Of a stretch of 64,000 nt of DNA, positions 1 through 8,578 are shown piece after piece. Source of the stretch: Mucilaginibacter sp. SMC90 (GTDB lineage Bacteria > Bacteroidota > Bacteroidia > Sphingobacteriales > Sphingobacteriaceae); assembly GCF_022811725.1 (NCBI RefSeq), contig NZ_CP094527.1, positions 3,348,001 to 3,412,000 of the forward strand, given 5' to 3'. The position numbers and the translations under genes are program-made. Numbering within the stretch: the first letter of the stretch is position 1; every line of letters starts with the position of its first letter. The notes beneath the pieces are model-generated. The model was not told the origin of the DNA. It saw only the letters and a list, made by a program, of their open reading frames with translations, and did not search any database.

Positions 1-2
1 TG

Positions 3-584
3 GTTCCTAATTCTGACTATTGCTCTCTGAACGATCTGATGACATCCGATAAAGTAGAGATCATTGCGAATGTTTTAAGGGAAGGAACTGCAGCAGAGAT
101 AGCTCATGCACTTGAAGGAAGCCCTGAGCTTGAAGAGCAAAAACATATTCAGAATTCAATATTGGAAAACGCCAGAAATATAACTGGCAAGGATATCCAA
201 ACATTTGATCAGATAGAGCAAATAATCATCAGTTATCCTGAATTTGATGTACCGATAACCGATGTTATAAAGGCCTCTGGGTACTTAGATCACTGGAAAA
301 AGGAAATGGCGAAAAATCCGCAAAACTATAGTTTCAAGGATTTTGCCAATCATTACCCGAAGCACGTATGGCCAGGAGTCATCCAAGCCTACTATAGCAC
401 TGGTTATAGGCATTATCATAGCTATAGAATACAACTTGAAGTGTTAGAAAGTGCTTATAAAAAGCAGCCATTAGAGTATAGCAAAGTCCATATCGAACTA
501 CTCAAAAATTTGATGATCATGTTTGGTAAAATGATGGAAACTATGAACGAGGCAACCATTGAGTTATTAGTGGATAACAAATAG
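3..584 (+). CDS. Hypothetical protein, probably 5'-truncated by window edge
   Basis: The product is not recognised. The frame is open from base 3, and the first ATG (base 39) has no recognisable ribosome-binding site or promoter before it, so the gene probably begins outside the window. The visible part is about 190 residues, hydrophilic and largely helical, with a Tyr/His-rich stretch (GYRHYHSYR) and a Met-rich C-terminus. There is no signal peptide or membrane segment. It converges with the small gene at 596-829, 11 bases away, and so is not part of the repair operon. It might be the C-terminal part of a larger regulatory or defence protein, but nothing in the sequence proves a function. 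Confidence 0.6.
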   Translation, partial: VPNSDYCSLNDLMTSDKVEIIANVLREGTAAEIAHALEGSPELEEQKHIQNSILENARNITGKDIQTFDQIEQIIISYPEFDVPITDVIKASGYLDHWKKEMAKNPQNYSFKDFANHYPKHVWPGVIQAYYSTGYRHYHSYRIQLEVLESAYKKQPLEYSKVHIELLKNLMIMFGKMMETMNEATIELLVDNK

Positions 585-595
585 TATTCGTTCCA

Positions 596-829
596 TTATA
601 TTACCTGCTGTCTTAAGCTATCGCCAATAACACGTAAATCATCAACGTTAAAATAAGGTACGCCTAAAGTTTGATAAGCGCCATCTTTTTTCCTGGAGAT
701 ATAACCTTTGAAACAACCTCCTTCAGAAATCATGAAACATGGGCCGATTTCGCCTGGCATAGCCTTTTTATCGAATTGCAACTCTATTTCCTGACCGGCA
801 ATCAGGCATTTAATGATTATTCTATCCAT
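596..829 (-). CDS. Small hypothetical protein, last gene of dinB-dnaE operon
   Basis: A 77-residue protein with a basic N-terminus, no membrane segment and no recognised domain. It starts 13 bases after the dnaE stop on the same strand, so it is probably co-transcribed with dinB and dnaE. Position suggests an accessory to the polymerases, but this is guilt by association only. The residues around FMISEGGCFKGYISRKKDGAYQTLG look like a small beta-rich fold. Coding status rests on the tight spacing and the lack of a better alternative frame. Confidence 0.6.
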   Translation of the reverse strand: MDRIIIKCLIAGQEIELQFDKKAMPGEIGPCFMISEGGCFKGYISRKKDGAYQTLGVPYFNVDDLRVIGDSLRQQVI

Positions 830-842
830 TGTTATATTGCGT

Positions 843-3785
843 TTAAGAAATTACGGGATTTGGGAAGATTGGCAGTTTGGCAAATTTGAGCACTTCTAAA
901 CTGGCAAACCCAAACTCTGCAACAACTTTCCCAAGTATCAAATAACATCCGGCCCCACGAAATGGATAAGTAGGGGTATTGTTAGGAAAGTGTACCGTGT
1001 CGAATGTGTTGCCTTCTACATCGAGAAAGTTACCAAACCACATTTTTTGATTGTATTTCGTATGAACTGTTTTTTCACATACGTACAGGCCTACCATTTT
1101 TACCTGCTGGCCAACATGATTGATCAGATCATTCGCACAGATTTCACCTCTGTAATCTGTTTGCAAAAGTTCAAACATGGTCATGCTAACGGGAAAACCC
1201 AGCAACTCCAGTTCATGATACGCATTCTCTAACCGCGTATTGACCAAAACAGGAAGGGAGTAATTCTTAGTTTCAACCTTAAATAACTCCGCATTATTAT
1301 TAGGCTTTGTTTTCGCACCTAATAACAGGTGTATCGCCCAAAGCAGTTCCTTTTTACTTTTTCCTGTAAATCGTAGCGCACCAACACGAATCAGCGTGAT
1401 CGTTTGCTCTAAACCAATCCCCGTTCTTTTTACAAAATCTTCTAAGCTTTGATATGACCCATTTTGACGGCGTTCTGCCGGGATCATTTCAATAAGTTCC
1501 TCATTTAGGCCGTGAATACCGACAAATCCCAGATAAACATCGACTCCTGAAATATTCACCAGGCTGTCACTGTTATTCACGCATGGCAAATGAACAATGC
1601 CTCCCGACCTTTGCAACTCCTGCACGTACAACGCCCGGTCATAAAATCCCCCGTAATTATTCAGCACTGCAACCATGAACTCCCGCGGAAAATAGGTCTT
1701 CAGGTGAAGGCTTTGATAGCTTTCTACAGCAAAGCTGGCCGAATGTGCTTTGGAAAAACTGTAACCCGCAAAAGAGGCAACCTGCCGCCACACCTCTTTA
1801 ACTACTGCCTCCGGACGGCCCAAATTCAACGCACCTTCATGGAAACGCTCCACCAACCGGTCAAATTCTTTGTTTGAACGGTATTTGCCGCTCATGCCGC
1901 GCCGGAGGATATCCGCATCCGTTCCGTCCATGCCTGCGAAATGAATACAAACTTTAATTACATCCTCCTGGTACACCATCACACCATAGGTCTCTTCAAG
2001 CTGTTCTTTCATCACCGGATGCAGGTATTTCACTTGGTCCGGTGCGTGATGATTTTTAATATACTCGCCCATCATTCCGGAACTGGCTACGCCTGGCCGG
2101 ATAATCGAACTTGCGGCGACCAACACGAGATAACTATCACACCCCAGCTTACGGTTTAGCTGGATCATTGCCGGAGACTCGATATAAAAACAACCTTTCG
2201 TGTTTCCAACCCGCAAATTGGCGTTGACCACCGGATCTTTCATGAAATTTTTGACCTGGTGAATGTCAATCTTACGTTGTTGATTTTCCTCAACCAGTTG
2301 AACCGCCATTTTAATATGTCCGATTCCCCGCTGACTGAGGATATCATATTTGTCAAATCCAATCTTCTCCGCTTCGTACATATCCCACTGTACGGTAGCC
2401 ATCCCTTTTGGAGGCAGATCAAGCGCGGTATAATAAGTAATGGGTTCTTCTGTAATCAGCACGCCACCGGCATGAATCGAGCGCTGGTTAGGCATATTGG
2501 CCATCCGCTCATAAATGGCGGTGATCTTTTTAAAGGCATCGTTATCACGATTGAAAGCCAGCCTGGTTGGATCAGTAAAACCATCAATTTCAGCTTTGGG
2601 CAGGCCCATTACTTTGCCAATTTCGCGGATAATGCTCCGATCTTTGAAAGTTGACATCGTGCCTAATAAGGCAGTATGCTGACTGCCGTAGCGCTTAAAT
2701 ATATAATCCTGCACATCTTCCCGTTCATCCCAGGAATAGTCGATATCAAAATCAGGCGGTGAGGTCCGTTGCGCATTCAGGAACCGTTCAAAATAAAGGT
2801 TCAGCTCAATCGGGTCCACATCAGTTATTTTCAGGCAATACGCGACAATGCTGTTAGCGCCAGAACCCCGGCCAACATGGTAATAGCCCTGAGAACTGGA
2901 ATACCGGATAATATCCCAGGTGATGAGGAAGTAGGCGCAAAAGTCCAATTCATAAATAACCTTCAATTCATGCCTAACCCGGCGCAACGCCTCTTTGTCA
3001 GATTTACCATAACGGTATTCCATACCGCTCAAGGCCAGCTTCTCCAGCAACTCCCGGTCGTTTTTTTTGTTACCGGTGAATGTTCTCCGATTTAAATTGA
3101 TGCGACCTTTGGGATAATCCATCACACAGCTGTTCATGAGGTTGCGTGTATTATCCAGTATAAAAGCATACCGGGCAAACTTAGCCTCTAACTGTCCTGG
3201 CGGAAGAAACATATCAGTTGGCGCACATTTATCGTCCGGTGTAACCTCGGTCAGTACGACGTTCAGATCAATACCCCGCAAATATTCATGTAAGCGATAT
3301 TCGATCTTATCGTTTACGAACACCGGCTGTAGAGCCAGGAGTTTCTGTTTGATGCCTGTCAGATCAGTGTTAAACAACCGGTTAAGCTGATGGTAACGAA
3401 TGCCCAGGTATTCATTTTCTTTCAGCGGTTCCTGGTGGCCGTATGGGTAAACGATATAAGCATTTGTAAACGCTGGTGCGAGGTCAGGTAGGGGCTTCTG
3501 CTCCAGGTTGTGTTCGGTCAGGTAATCATTCAACTCCTTCATTCCTTCCTTGTTCCGCGCAATGCCGAAATATAGCAGCTTTTTATCCCGCCTGAACTCC
3601 ATGCCGGCAATGGGCTTAATGCCTTTCTCATCGCACTCCCGCATAAACTCCATAATACCCGTTGAATTGTTAATATCCGTGAGCACCATTTGCGTTACAC
3701 CACGCGCAATAGCTTCCTCCACTAATGCCGGGATCGACATTGTGCCGTAGCGTAAGCTATATTGGGAGTGGACATTCAGATACAT
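843..3785 (-). CDS. dnaE2: DnaE2-like error-prone DNA polymerase III alpha subunit
   Basis: A C-family replicative-type polymerase of 980 residues, shorter than housekeeping DnaE (about 1,160 or more) and in the size range of DnaE2/ImuC. An N-terminal PHP domain (about 1-200) starts VHSQYSLRYGT, but the usual LTDHGN metal-binding segment is LTDINN, so the metal site looks degenerate. GRGSGANS (305-312) and PDFDIDY, with aspartates near 347 and 349, are the polymerase palm signatures. KIGFDKYDIL corresponds to the third catalytic aspartate. A helix-hairpin-helix region and an OB fold (about 890-970) follow. It lies 6 bases downstream of dinB in one operon. Known DnaE2 proteins perform translesion synthesis with a Y-family partner; here the partner would be the adjacent DinB. 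The dnaE2 assignment rather than dnaE is inferred from length and context. Confidence 0.9.
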   Translation of the reverse strand: MYLNVHSQYSLRYGTMSIPALVEEAIARGVTQMVLTDINNSTGIMEFMRECDEKGIKPIAGMEFRRDKKLLYFGIARNKEGMKELNDYLTEHNLEQKPLPDLAPAFTNAYIVYPYGHQEPLKENEYLGIRYHQLNRLFNTDLTGIKQKLLALQPVFVNDKIEYRLHEYLRGIDLNVVLTEVTPDDKCAPTDMFLPPGQLEAKFARYAFILDNTRNLMNSCVMDYPKGRINLNRRTFTGNKKNDRELLEKLALSGMEYRYGKSDKEALRRVRHELKVIYELDFCAYFLITWDIIRYSSSQGYYHVGRGSGANSIVAYCLKITDVDPIELNLYFERFLNAQRTSPPDFDIDYSWDEREDVQDYIFKRYGSQHTALLGTMSTFKDRSIIREIGKVMGLPKAEIDGFTDPTRLAFNRDNDAFKKITAIYERMANMPNQRSIHAGGVLITEEPITYYTALDLPPKGMATVQWDMYEAEKIGFDKYDILSQRGIGHIKMAVQLVEENQQRKIDIHQVKNFMKDPVVNANLRVGNTKGCFYIESPAMIQLNRKLGCDSYLVLVAASSIIRPGVASSGMMGEYIKNHHAPDQVKYLHPVMKEQLEETYGVMVYQEDVIKVCIHFAGMDGTDADILRRGMSGKYRSNKEFDRLVERFHEGALNLGRPEAVVKEVWRQVASFAGYSFSKAHSASFAVESYQSLHLKTYFPREFMVAVLNNYGGFYDRALYVQELQRSGGIVHLPCVNNSDSLVNISGVDVYLGFVGIHGLNEELIEMIPAERRQNGSYQSLEDFVKRTGIGLEQTITLIRVGALRFTGKSKKELLWAIHLLLGAKTKPNNNAELFKVETKNYSLPVLVNTRLENAYHELELLGFPVSMTMFELLQTDYRGEICANDLINHVGQQVKMVGLYVCEKTVHTKYNQKMWFGNFLDVEGNTFDTVHFPNNTPTYPFRGAGCYLILGKVVAEFGFASLEVLKFAKLPIFPNPVIS

Positions 3786-3791
3786 GGCTCA

Positions 3792-4949
3792 CTATAAATT
3801 AAGATTGATACCTGACGCCAGCTTGATGGCATCGGGGCCAAACCGGCGACGGATTTTATCCATCGCCTGGCAAAGACTGTATTGTTCTTCTGATTCCGTG
3901 TATAAATCTATCTGTTCAAAGCCATTGACCAGATTGGATAACCGCACACCAACCAGACGTATAAGCAATCGCTTTTGATAAGCCTGTTTAAAAAGCTCTT
4001 TAACCTTTTTGATGAGCGGAGCATCCAAAGCAGTATAAGGGATAGTGGCCTGTTTCGTCACATCTTCCCGCGTCGAATAACGCACTGTCACGGTTACACA
4101 AGCGGCCTGTTTTTGCTTTTGGCGCAGCTCGAAAGCCAGATCCATCACCATAGAGGTTAGTAAATAATTAATCGATACCAGGTCGATACTATCATTTTTG
4201 AATGTGGATTGCGTACCGATGGATTTTTGCTCCTGGTAAGGAATGATCGGCGATTCATCGATACCCTGCGCTTTCTGTAACAGCCAAATACCATTCTTTC
4301 CCAGTATGCTGTTCATGTATTCGGGATGTACCTGCGCCAGTTCGTGAATCCGCTTGATACCCATATCACTCAGTTTCACAAAGGTTTTCTCGCCCAAACC
4401 GGGGATTTTCCGAATGGACAAAGGGTTTAAGAAAGGCTGTACAACAGCCTTTTCTATATTCAGTTCCCCATTTGGCTTACATTCGTTGGTGGCCATTTTG
4501 GAAACTGTTTTATTGACCGATAACCCGAATGATATGGGCAACGCCGTTTCTTTCATGACCATGGCGCGCAATTCTTTAGCATAACGCAGGGTTCCGAAAT
4601 GCTTGTCCATGCCGGTCATATCGATATAATGCTCGTCAATACTGGCTTTTTCAATCAGCGGCACATTTGCTTTAAGGATATCCGTGATCTCATGGGATGC
4701 TTTGGAATACTCATCCATATTGCCTCTGATCCAGATGCCATGAGGACAAAGCATACGGGCCATCCTTGCGGGCATGGCGGAGTGAATACCAAATTTTCGT
4801 GCTTCATAGCTACACGAGGCCACTACACCGCGATCCGACAAACTACCGATGATTACCGGCTTGCCTATCAGTTCAGGATTTTTGCGAACTTCGACGGATA
4901 CGAAAAATGCATCCTGGTCCATGTGAATGATTTGGCGGTCTGTGCTCAT
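3792..4949 (-). CDS. dinB: Y-family DNA polymerase IV (DinB)
   Basis: A translesion polymerase of 385 residues. The N-terminal motif HMDQDAFFVSVE carries the first catalytic aspartate (D11), and SIDEHYIDMT carries D105 and E106, so the active site is intact, unlike the inactive ImuB of classical mutasomes. A palm/fingers region, the helix-hairpin-helix segment IRKIPGLGEKT and a little-finger domain (about 235-350) follow in the usual order. The C-terminus ends INLNL with no evident QLxLxL clamp-binding motif. It is the first gene of the operon dinB-dnaE2-small protein and diverges from the SRAP/glycosylase operon. Regulation probably acts on the shared 144-base intergenic region, which contains inverted repeats. 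Confidence 0.95.
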   Translation of the reverse strand: MSTDRQIIHMDQDAFFVSVEVRKNPELIGKPVIIGSLSDRGVVASCSYEARKFGIHSAMPARMARMLCPHGIWIRGNMDEYSKASHEITDILKANVPLIEKASIDEHYIDMTGMDKHFGTLRYAKELRAMVMKETALPISFGLSVNKTVSKMATNECKPNGELNIEKAVVQPFLNPLSIRKIPGLGEKTFVKLSDMGIKRIHELAQVHPEYMNSILGKNGIWLLQKAQGIDESPIIPYQEQKSIGTQSTFKNDSIDLVSINYLLTSMVMDLAFELRQKQKQAACVTVTVRYSTREDVTKQATIPYTALDAPLIKKVKELFKQAYQKRLLIRLVGVRLSNLVNGFEQIDLYTESEEQYSLCQAMDKIRRRFGPDAIKLASGINLNL

Positions 4950-5002
4950 TTATGCCCTTGAATTATTATTACACGATCAGTTTTTAATCACATCATGATT
5001 GA

Positions 5003-5068
5003 TTTTGTTCGTTTAGAAAACGGAGAACAAAACTAATACTAAAAATATTAGCAAATTGTTTATATTTG
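5003..5068 (+). promoter_or_regulatory. Divergent promoter/operator region of repair cassette
   Basis: The gap between dinB (minus) and the gene at 5094 (plus) carries an 8-bp perfect inverted repeat TTTTGTTC (5003-5010) / GAACAAAA (5025-5032), with a nested GTTT/AAAC pair (5011-5014 / 5018-5021). A second repeat is CTAATA (5033-5038) / TATTAG (5046-5051). A TATATTTG (5061-5068) matches the Bacteroidota -7 box TAnnTTTG for the rightward operon. The repeats lie where a repressor would cover the rightward promoter. Whether this is an SOS-type operator is inference; no LexA-like gene is in the window. Confidence 0.45.
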
Positions 5069-5093
5069 AAAATAATTTTGGAGGATAGGCTAA

Positions 5094-5582
5094 ATGGCTG
5101 ATAACTTGTTTTATAATCCATTTTTACGCATCAAGGAGGATACGATCCGGAAACTGATGGCGATGGGTAAACCGCATGTGGTCATCCAGCGTTTTCAATG
5201 GCCTGGACAGCCCTTACAGAAAACGTTTCTGCTTTCCGCTTATGAACAGGAATATGAAGCGCATTTGCATGAACGTGAATTGCGTTCTAATGAAGGTAAA
5301 GCACAAAACCTGCTCGATCTCACTCAATATCAAAATATAATCAAACTGCTCAAGCCGGCTGAAGGTATCGGCGTTTTTTTTGCCGGTACCATTGATGCGA
5401 AACATGAAGCACGTTTGCAAAAAGCCTATGCCAAAGCCGTTTCAGCGTATATCCATCATATCCGCATGAAAAAGGAAGATCACTACGATGTGCGTATATT
5501 TGTTGAATACGGGCGATTAAAAGCGGAGATCAGTTCAGGCGATCAAAGTCACACGGCGCTCTTTTATGATATGATTAAATAA
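5094..5582 (+). CDS. Hypothetical protein of DNA-repair operon
   Basis: A protein of 162 residues, not recognised. It is soluble, rich in charged residues, with a central helical segment (YEQEYEAHLHERELRSNEGKAQNLLDL) and no signal peptide or membrane segment. It is the first gene after the divergent promoter and ends 6 bases before the SRAP gene, so it is the leading member of the operon with the SRAP protein, DUF72 protein, small protein and glycosylase. A role in handling DNA lesions is inferred from the company it keeps; nothing in the sequence names an activity. Confidence 0.75.
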   Translation: MADNLFYNPFLRIKEDTIRKLMAMGKPHVVIQRFQWPGQPLQKTFLLSAYEQEYEAHLHERELRSNEGKAQNLLDLTQYQNIIKLLKPAEGIGVFFAGTIDAKHEARLQKAYAKAVSAYIHHIRMKKEDHYDVRIFVEYGRLKAEISSGDQSHTALFYDMIK

Positions 5583-5588
5583 ATTCTC

Positions 5589-6392
5589 ATGTGCAGGGAT
5601 ATTAGCTTTCATTCAGAAATACAAATAGTCACCAAGGATTTCCAAGGAATCAAACTGTCGCCCGATCTGGCGCATTATCCAAATGATATGATCCATGTGA
5701 CATGCGAGAGCTTTCCCACTCATCCAATAGTAGTTAACCGGCAGATGCTGGCATTGGCTAATATGAGTTGGGGTGTTGTGCCGATATTTGTTGACGATCC
5801 CAAGCAACGGCAAATACAACGAAGAAACTACGTAAATGCACGCTCCGAGCGTGTCATTGAAGATAAAAGATCCTATTGGTATAAGTTACGCAAGAACCGC
5901 TGCCTTATTCCGGCAACCGGTATCTATGAACATCGTAAAGTTCAAGGCTTTAAAAACAAAATCCCATATCATGTCAGCCTCGTTGGTCGTGAACAGTTTT
6001 ATGTTCCGGCATTGTACCAGGTAAGTCAGGAGGTCGATCATTCTACGGGCGAAATATACAGTTTTGCTTCATTCGCCATGCTCACTCGCGGGGCTAACGA
6101 GAAGATGAGCTGGATTCATAACGATGGCGACAACAAACACCGCATGCCTTTATTTCTGACTAAAGAAATGGAACAGGCATGGGTATTGGATGACTTAAGC
6201 GATGATGATATTGATGAAATCTTTCACTATAGCATTCCATCGGATCAAATTAAGCACTATCCGGTATTCTCGATTCGGGGAGGTAAAGCACAGCCGGAGG
6301 GTAAAGAGCGGGACGCGTTCTACGATTGGGGTGGAAAGTTGCCTGTTTACGACCAGGATGAACCTCCTCAAGTGCAATCCAATTTGTTCTGA
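5589..6392 (+). CDS. SRAP domain protein (HMCES/YedK family)
   Basis: A SOS-response-associated peptidase family protein, 267 residues. The family crosslinks through Cys2 to abasic sites in single-stranded DNA, shielding them from nucleases and error-prone bypass. All key residues are visible: the catalytic Cys directly after the start Met (MCRD), the NARSE motif (83-87), the Glu in CLIPATGIYEH (E114) and the histidine in KHRMPLFL (H184). The usual W after the active-site Glu is H here. The Cys2 requirement fixes the start codon. The last residues (PPQVQSNLF) form an extended tail. SRAP genes are known to occur next to translesion polymerases, which fits the divergent dinB-dnaE2 operon. Confidence 0.93.
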   Translation: MCRDISFHSEIQIVTKDFQGIKLSPDLAHYPNDMIHVTCESFPTHPIVVNRQMLALANMSWGVVPIFVDDPKQRQIQRRNYVNARSERVIEDKRSYWYKLRKNRCLIPATGIYEHRKVQGFKNKIPYHVSLVGREQFYVPALYQVSQEVDHSTGEIYSFASFAMLTRGANEKMSWIHNDGDNKHRMPLFLTKEMEQAWVLDDLSDDDIDEIFHYSIPSDQIKHYPVFSIRGGKAQPEGKERDAFYDWGGKLPVYDQDEPPQVQSNLF

Positions 6393-6452
6393 TCACGTGC
6401 AACCCGAAGACTAAGCCCCATATTTTTTAAAATCATTACATAACTTCGACCT

Positions 6453-7343
6453 ATGAACTTTGGGAAAGAAAATATAGATATTTCAAGCTTCGATTATCAT
6501 TTACCGGCAGATACTAACCTGACCACGGCCACATTAGCAAGCGAAGAGAATGCCAACCCGTTTGTAGCGCATGTTGGGGCACCTAAGTGGGGGTATAAAA
6601 ATTGGTCAGGAGTCATCTATCCCCATTACACCAAAGACAAGGATTTCCTACAATATTACGTCAGGCACTTTAATGCCATCGAACTCAACGCCACTTTTTA
6701 TCAGACGATGCCGCCGGAACGAATGGCCGCCTGGAAAGAGTTGGTCAGGGACAGGGCAGATTTTAAATTTTGCCCGAAGTTCCCGCAGAGCATTACCCAT
6801 ATCCGCAGGTTCAAAAATGTAGAACAGCAAACGGACGAATTTTACACGAGCATCGCGGTGTTAAGGGAAAATCTTGGTCCTGTATTTCTTCAAATGGCCG
6901 AAGGTACTTCACCAAAAACCTTTTCCGACCTCAAAGCATACTTAGTTACTTTGCCAACCGACGTTCCGCTATTTGTTGAGGTCAGAAATAAAAACTGGAT
7001 TGATCCCCGGCATAGAGGTGATCTTTTTAGTTTTTTGAAAGAAACAAACATAGGCGCGGTTATCACTGATACCCTGGGTAGAAGGGATTGCCTGCACATG
7101 GAATTACCTACGCCACATGCGTTTATCCGTTTTGTCGCCTGTGGTGATGATCGTATAGATTATCTAAGATTGGAAGAGTGGGCCAAACGTCTGAAAATAT
7201 GGAAGGAAAAGGGACTTCAGTCACTATACTTTTTTATTCATGCCGGTGACGCACCTTCGCTATCCTTGTATCAATTTTTTATAACAACGCTCAATAACCA
7301 ACTGGGCCTAAATATCAATCTGCCAGGAAACACCCTTGATTAA
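6453..7343 (+). CDS. DUF72 (YecE-like) TIM-barrel protein
   Basis: A DUF72 family protein of 296 residues. The family fold is a TIM barrel resembling metal-dependent nucleases and isomerases; its biochemical role is not settled. Family signatures seen are HVGAPKWGYKNWSG near residue 40, YYVRHFNAIELNATFYQTMP, FKFCPKFPQSITH, LFVEVRNKNW and the C-terminal YFFIHAGDAPSL. It starts 60 bases after the SRAP stop, on the same strand and between two DNA-lesion proteins, which suggests a role in the same pathway. That is inference from position. No secretion signal is present. Confidence 0.88.
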   Translation: MNFGKENIDISSFDYHLPADTNLTTATLASEENANPFVAHVGAPKWGYKNWSGVIYPHYTKDKDFLQYYVRHFNAIELNATFYQTMPPERMAAWKELVRDRADFKFCPKFPQSITHIRRFKNVEQQTDEFYTSIAVLRENLGPVFLQMAEGTSPKTFSDLKAYLVTLPTDVPLFVEVRNKNWIDPRHRGDLFSFLKETNIGAVITDTLGRRDCLHMELPTPHAFIRFVACGDDRIDYLRLEEWAKRLKIWKEKGLQSLYFFIHAGDAPSLSLYQFFITTLNNQLGLNINLPGNTLD

Positions 7344-7349
7344 ATAATA

Positions 7350-7577
7350 ATGGAAGAGCAAAACCCAGCATTTAATTTTGATTTGGTTTATGCTGGAAAA
7401 GTCGTGAACTGTAAGGTAGTCATGCAGCCACAAGGTTATGAGGTGATTTTCGATGGCCGGTTTATGGCGACGATCGCTCATACGGATGATTGGACGTGGA
7501 TACAGGAATCCGGGGTTATATTGCCGGACTCAATCATCGAAGAAATCGGCTTGCACGTCGAAAGTGAATACAAATAA
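7350..7577 (+). CDS. Small hypothetical protein in repair operon
   Basis: A protein of 75 residues, acidic, with no membrane segment and no recognised domain. It begins 6 bases after the DUF72 stop and ends 15 bases before the glycosylase start, so it is translated from the same operon. The pattern DGRFMATIAHTDDWTWIQESGVILPDSIIEEIGLHVE resembles small two-layer alpha/beta proteins that Bacteroidota mobile elements often carry as hypothetical genes. No function is assigned. Confidence 0.7.
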   Translation: MEEQNPAFNFDLVYAGKVVNCKVVMQPQGYEVIFDGRFMATIAHTDDWTWIQESGVILPDSIIEEIGLHVESEYK

Positions 7578-7592
7578 TTAAAGCAAATTCTT

Positions 7593-8366
7593 ATGCCTGA
7601 AATTCCAGATTTGAACGTATTTAGCGCGAACCTGACCAAACGCCTTGTTGGTAAATCGCTTACCGCTATCCATATACTTGTTTCCCGCAAAATCAAAACG
7701 ACTGAAGCCGATTTTGATGCAGCCCTTACAGGCCAAGTATTAACGGCAGTGAAACGAATCGGCAAACAGCTATTCTTTGAGTTCGGGCAAAATCACCTAT
7801 TGGGACTACATCTGATGCTTTATGGCTCAATGCACTGGTATGAAGGCAAGAATGAAAACAAGTTTACTATCGTGGAATTGCTGTTTTCTGATGGTACCGG
7901 GTTAGCAATAACAGACTGGCAAAAATCAGTAATGTTAACCCTTGATCCGGTTATCTCCCCAGTGCCCGATGCCATGCAAATGCCGGATGGCTATCTGCAA
8001 TCTGCTTTGAAAAAAAGTGCAAAGCCGATCAAAACGGTATTGACCGATGGTAAAACAGTTCAGGGTATAGGTAACGCTTATGTGGATGAAATCCTTTACG
8101 CCGCAAAAATATCGCCTTTTTCAAAAGCCAATAAAATTCCTGAGAGCAATATTGAAATCCTTAGTCAGGCAATCAGAGGAGTATTAACAGATGCTGAAAA
8201 TCACATTCTTTTTCTTTTCCCGGACACCATCACTGAAAAAGAGCGCGATTTTTTACAGGTACACCGCCCGAAACAAACACTTACGCTTAACGGTGAACCT
8301 ATTCTTAAAGCAGAACTTGATAAACGTAAGACATATTATACTGGAAGTCAGCAATTATTTGAGTAA
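7593..8366 (+). CDS. Fpg/Nei-family DNA glycosylase with zincless finger
   Basis: A DNA glycosylase/AP lyase of the Fpg/Nei family, 257 residues. The N-terminal MPEIPDL supplies the catalytic proline (residue 2) and glutamate (3), and RIGKQL supplies the conserved Lys near 58. The helix-two-turn-helix motif is GIGNAYVDEILYAAKISP (158-175). The C-terminal finger keeps the fold pattern VHRPKQTL...KRKTYYTGSQQLF, but all four zinc-binding cysteines are absent (the C-P-x-C pair reads T-G-S-Q). This is a zincless finger of the kind known in NEIL1-like enzymes. Substrate, oxidised purine or pyrimidine, cannot be decided. It is the last gene of the repair operon. Confidence 0.9.
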   Translation: MPEIPDLNVFSANLTKRLVGKSLTAIHILVSRKIKTTEADFDAALTGQVLTAVKRIGKQLFFEFGQNHLLGLHLMLYGSMHWYEGKNENKFTIVELLFSDGTGLAITDWQKSVMLTLDPVISPVPDAMQMPDGYLQSALKKSAKPIKTVLTDGKTVQGIGNAYVDEILYAAKISPFSKANKIPESNIEILSQAIRGVLTDAENHILFLFPDTITEKERDFLQVHRPKQTLTLNGEPILKAELDKRKTYYTGSQQLFE

Positions 8367-8578
8367 AACGCGGTCAATACGATATACCTCAAACTAAGGC
8401 TTTTTAAGCATATCAGTTTCTTAACATAATACATAGTTGACGCCATCTCTTTGAGTGGTAAACGACCGTTTTATGGTAAGGGATGAATTGTCAAAACAAC
8501 CTTAGAGTTTGTTTTGATTTTACTGCGCAGATAGACTGCGCATCTATTTACGTAATTTGTTCTATAATTTCAATCACC

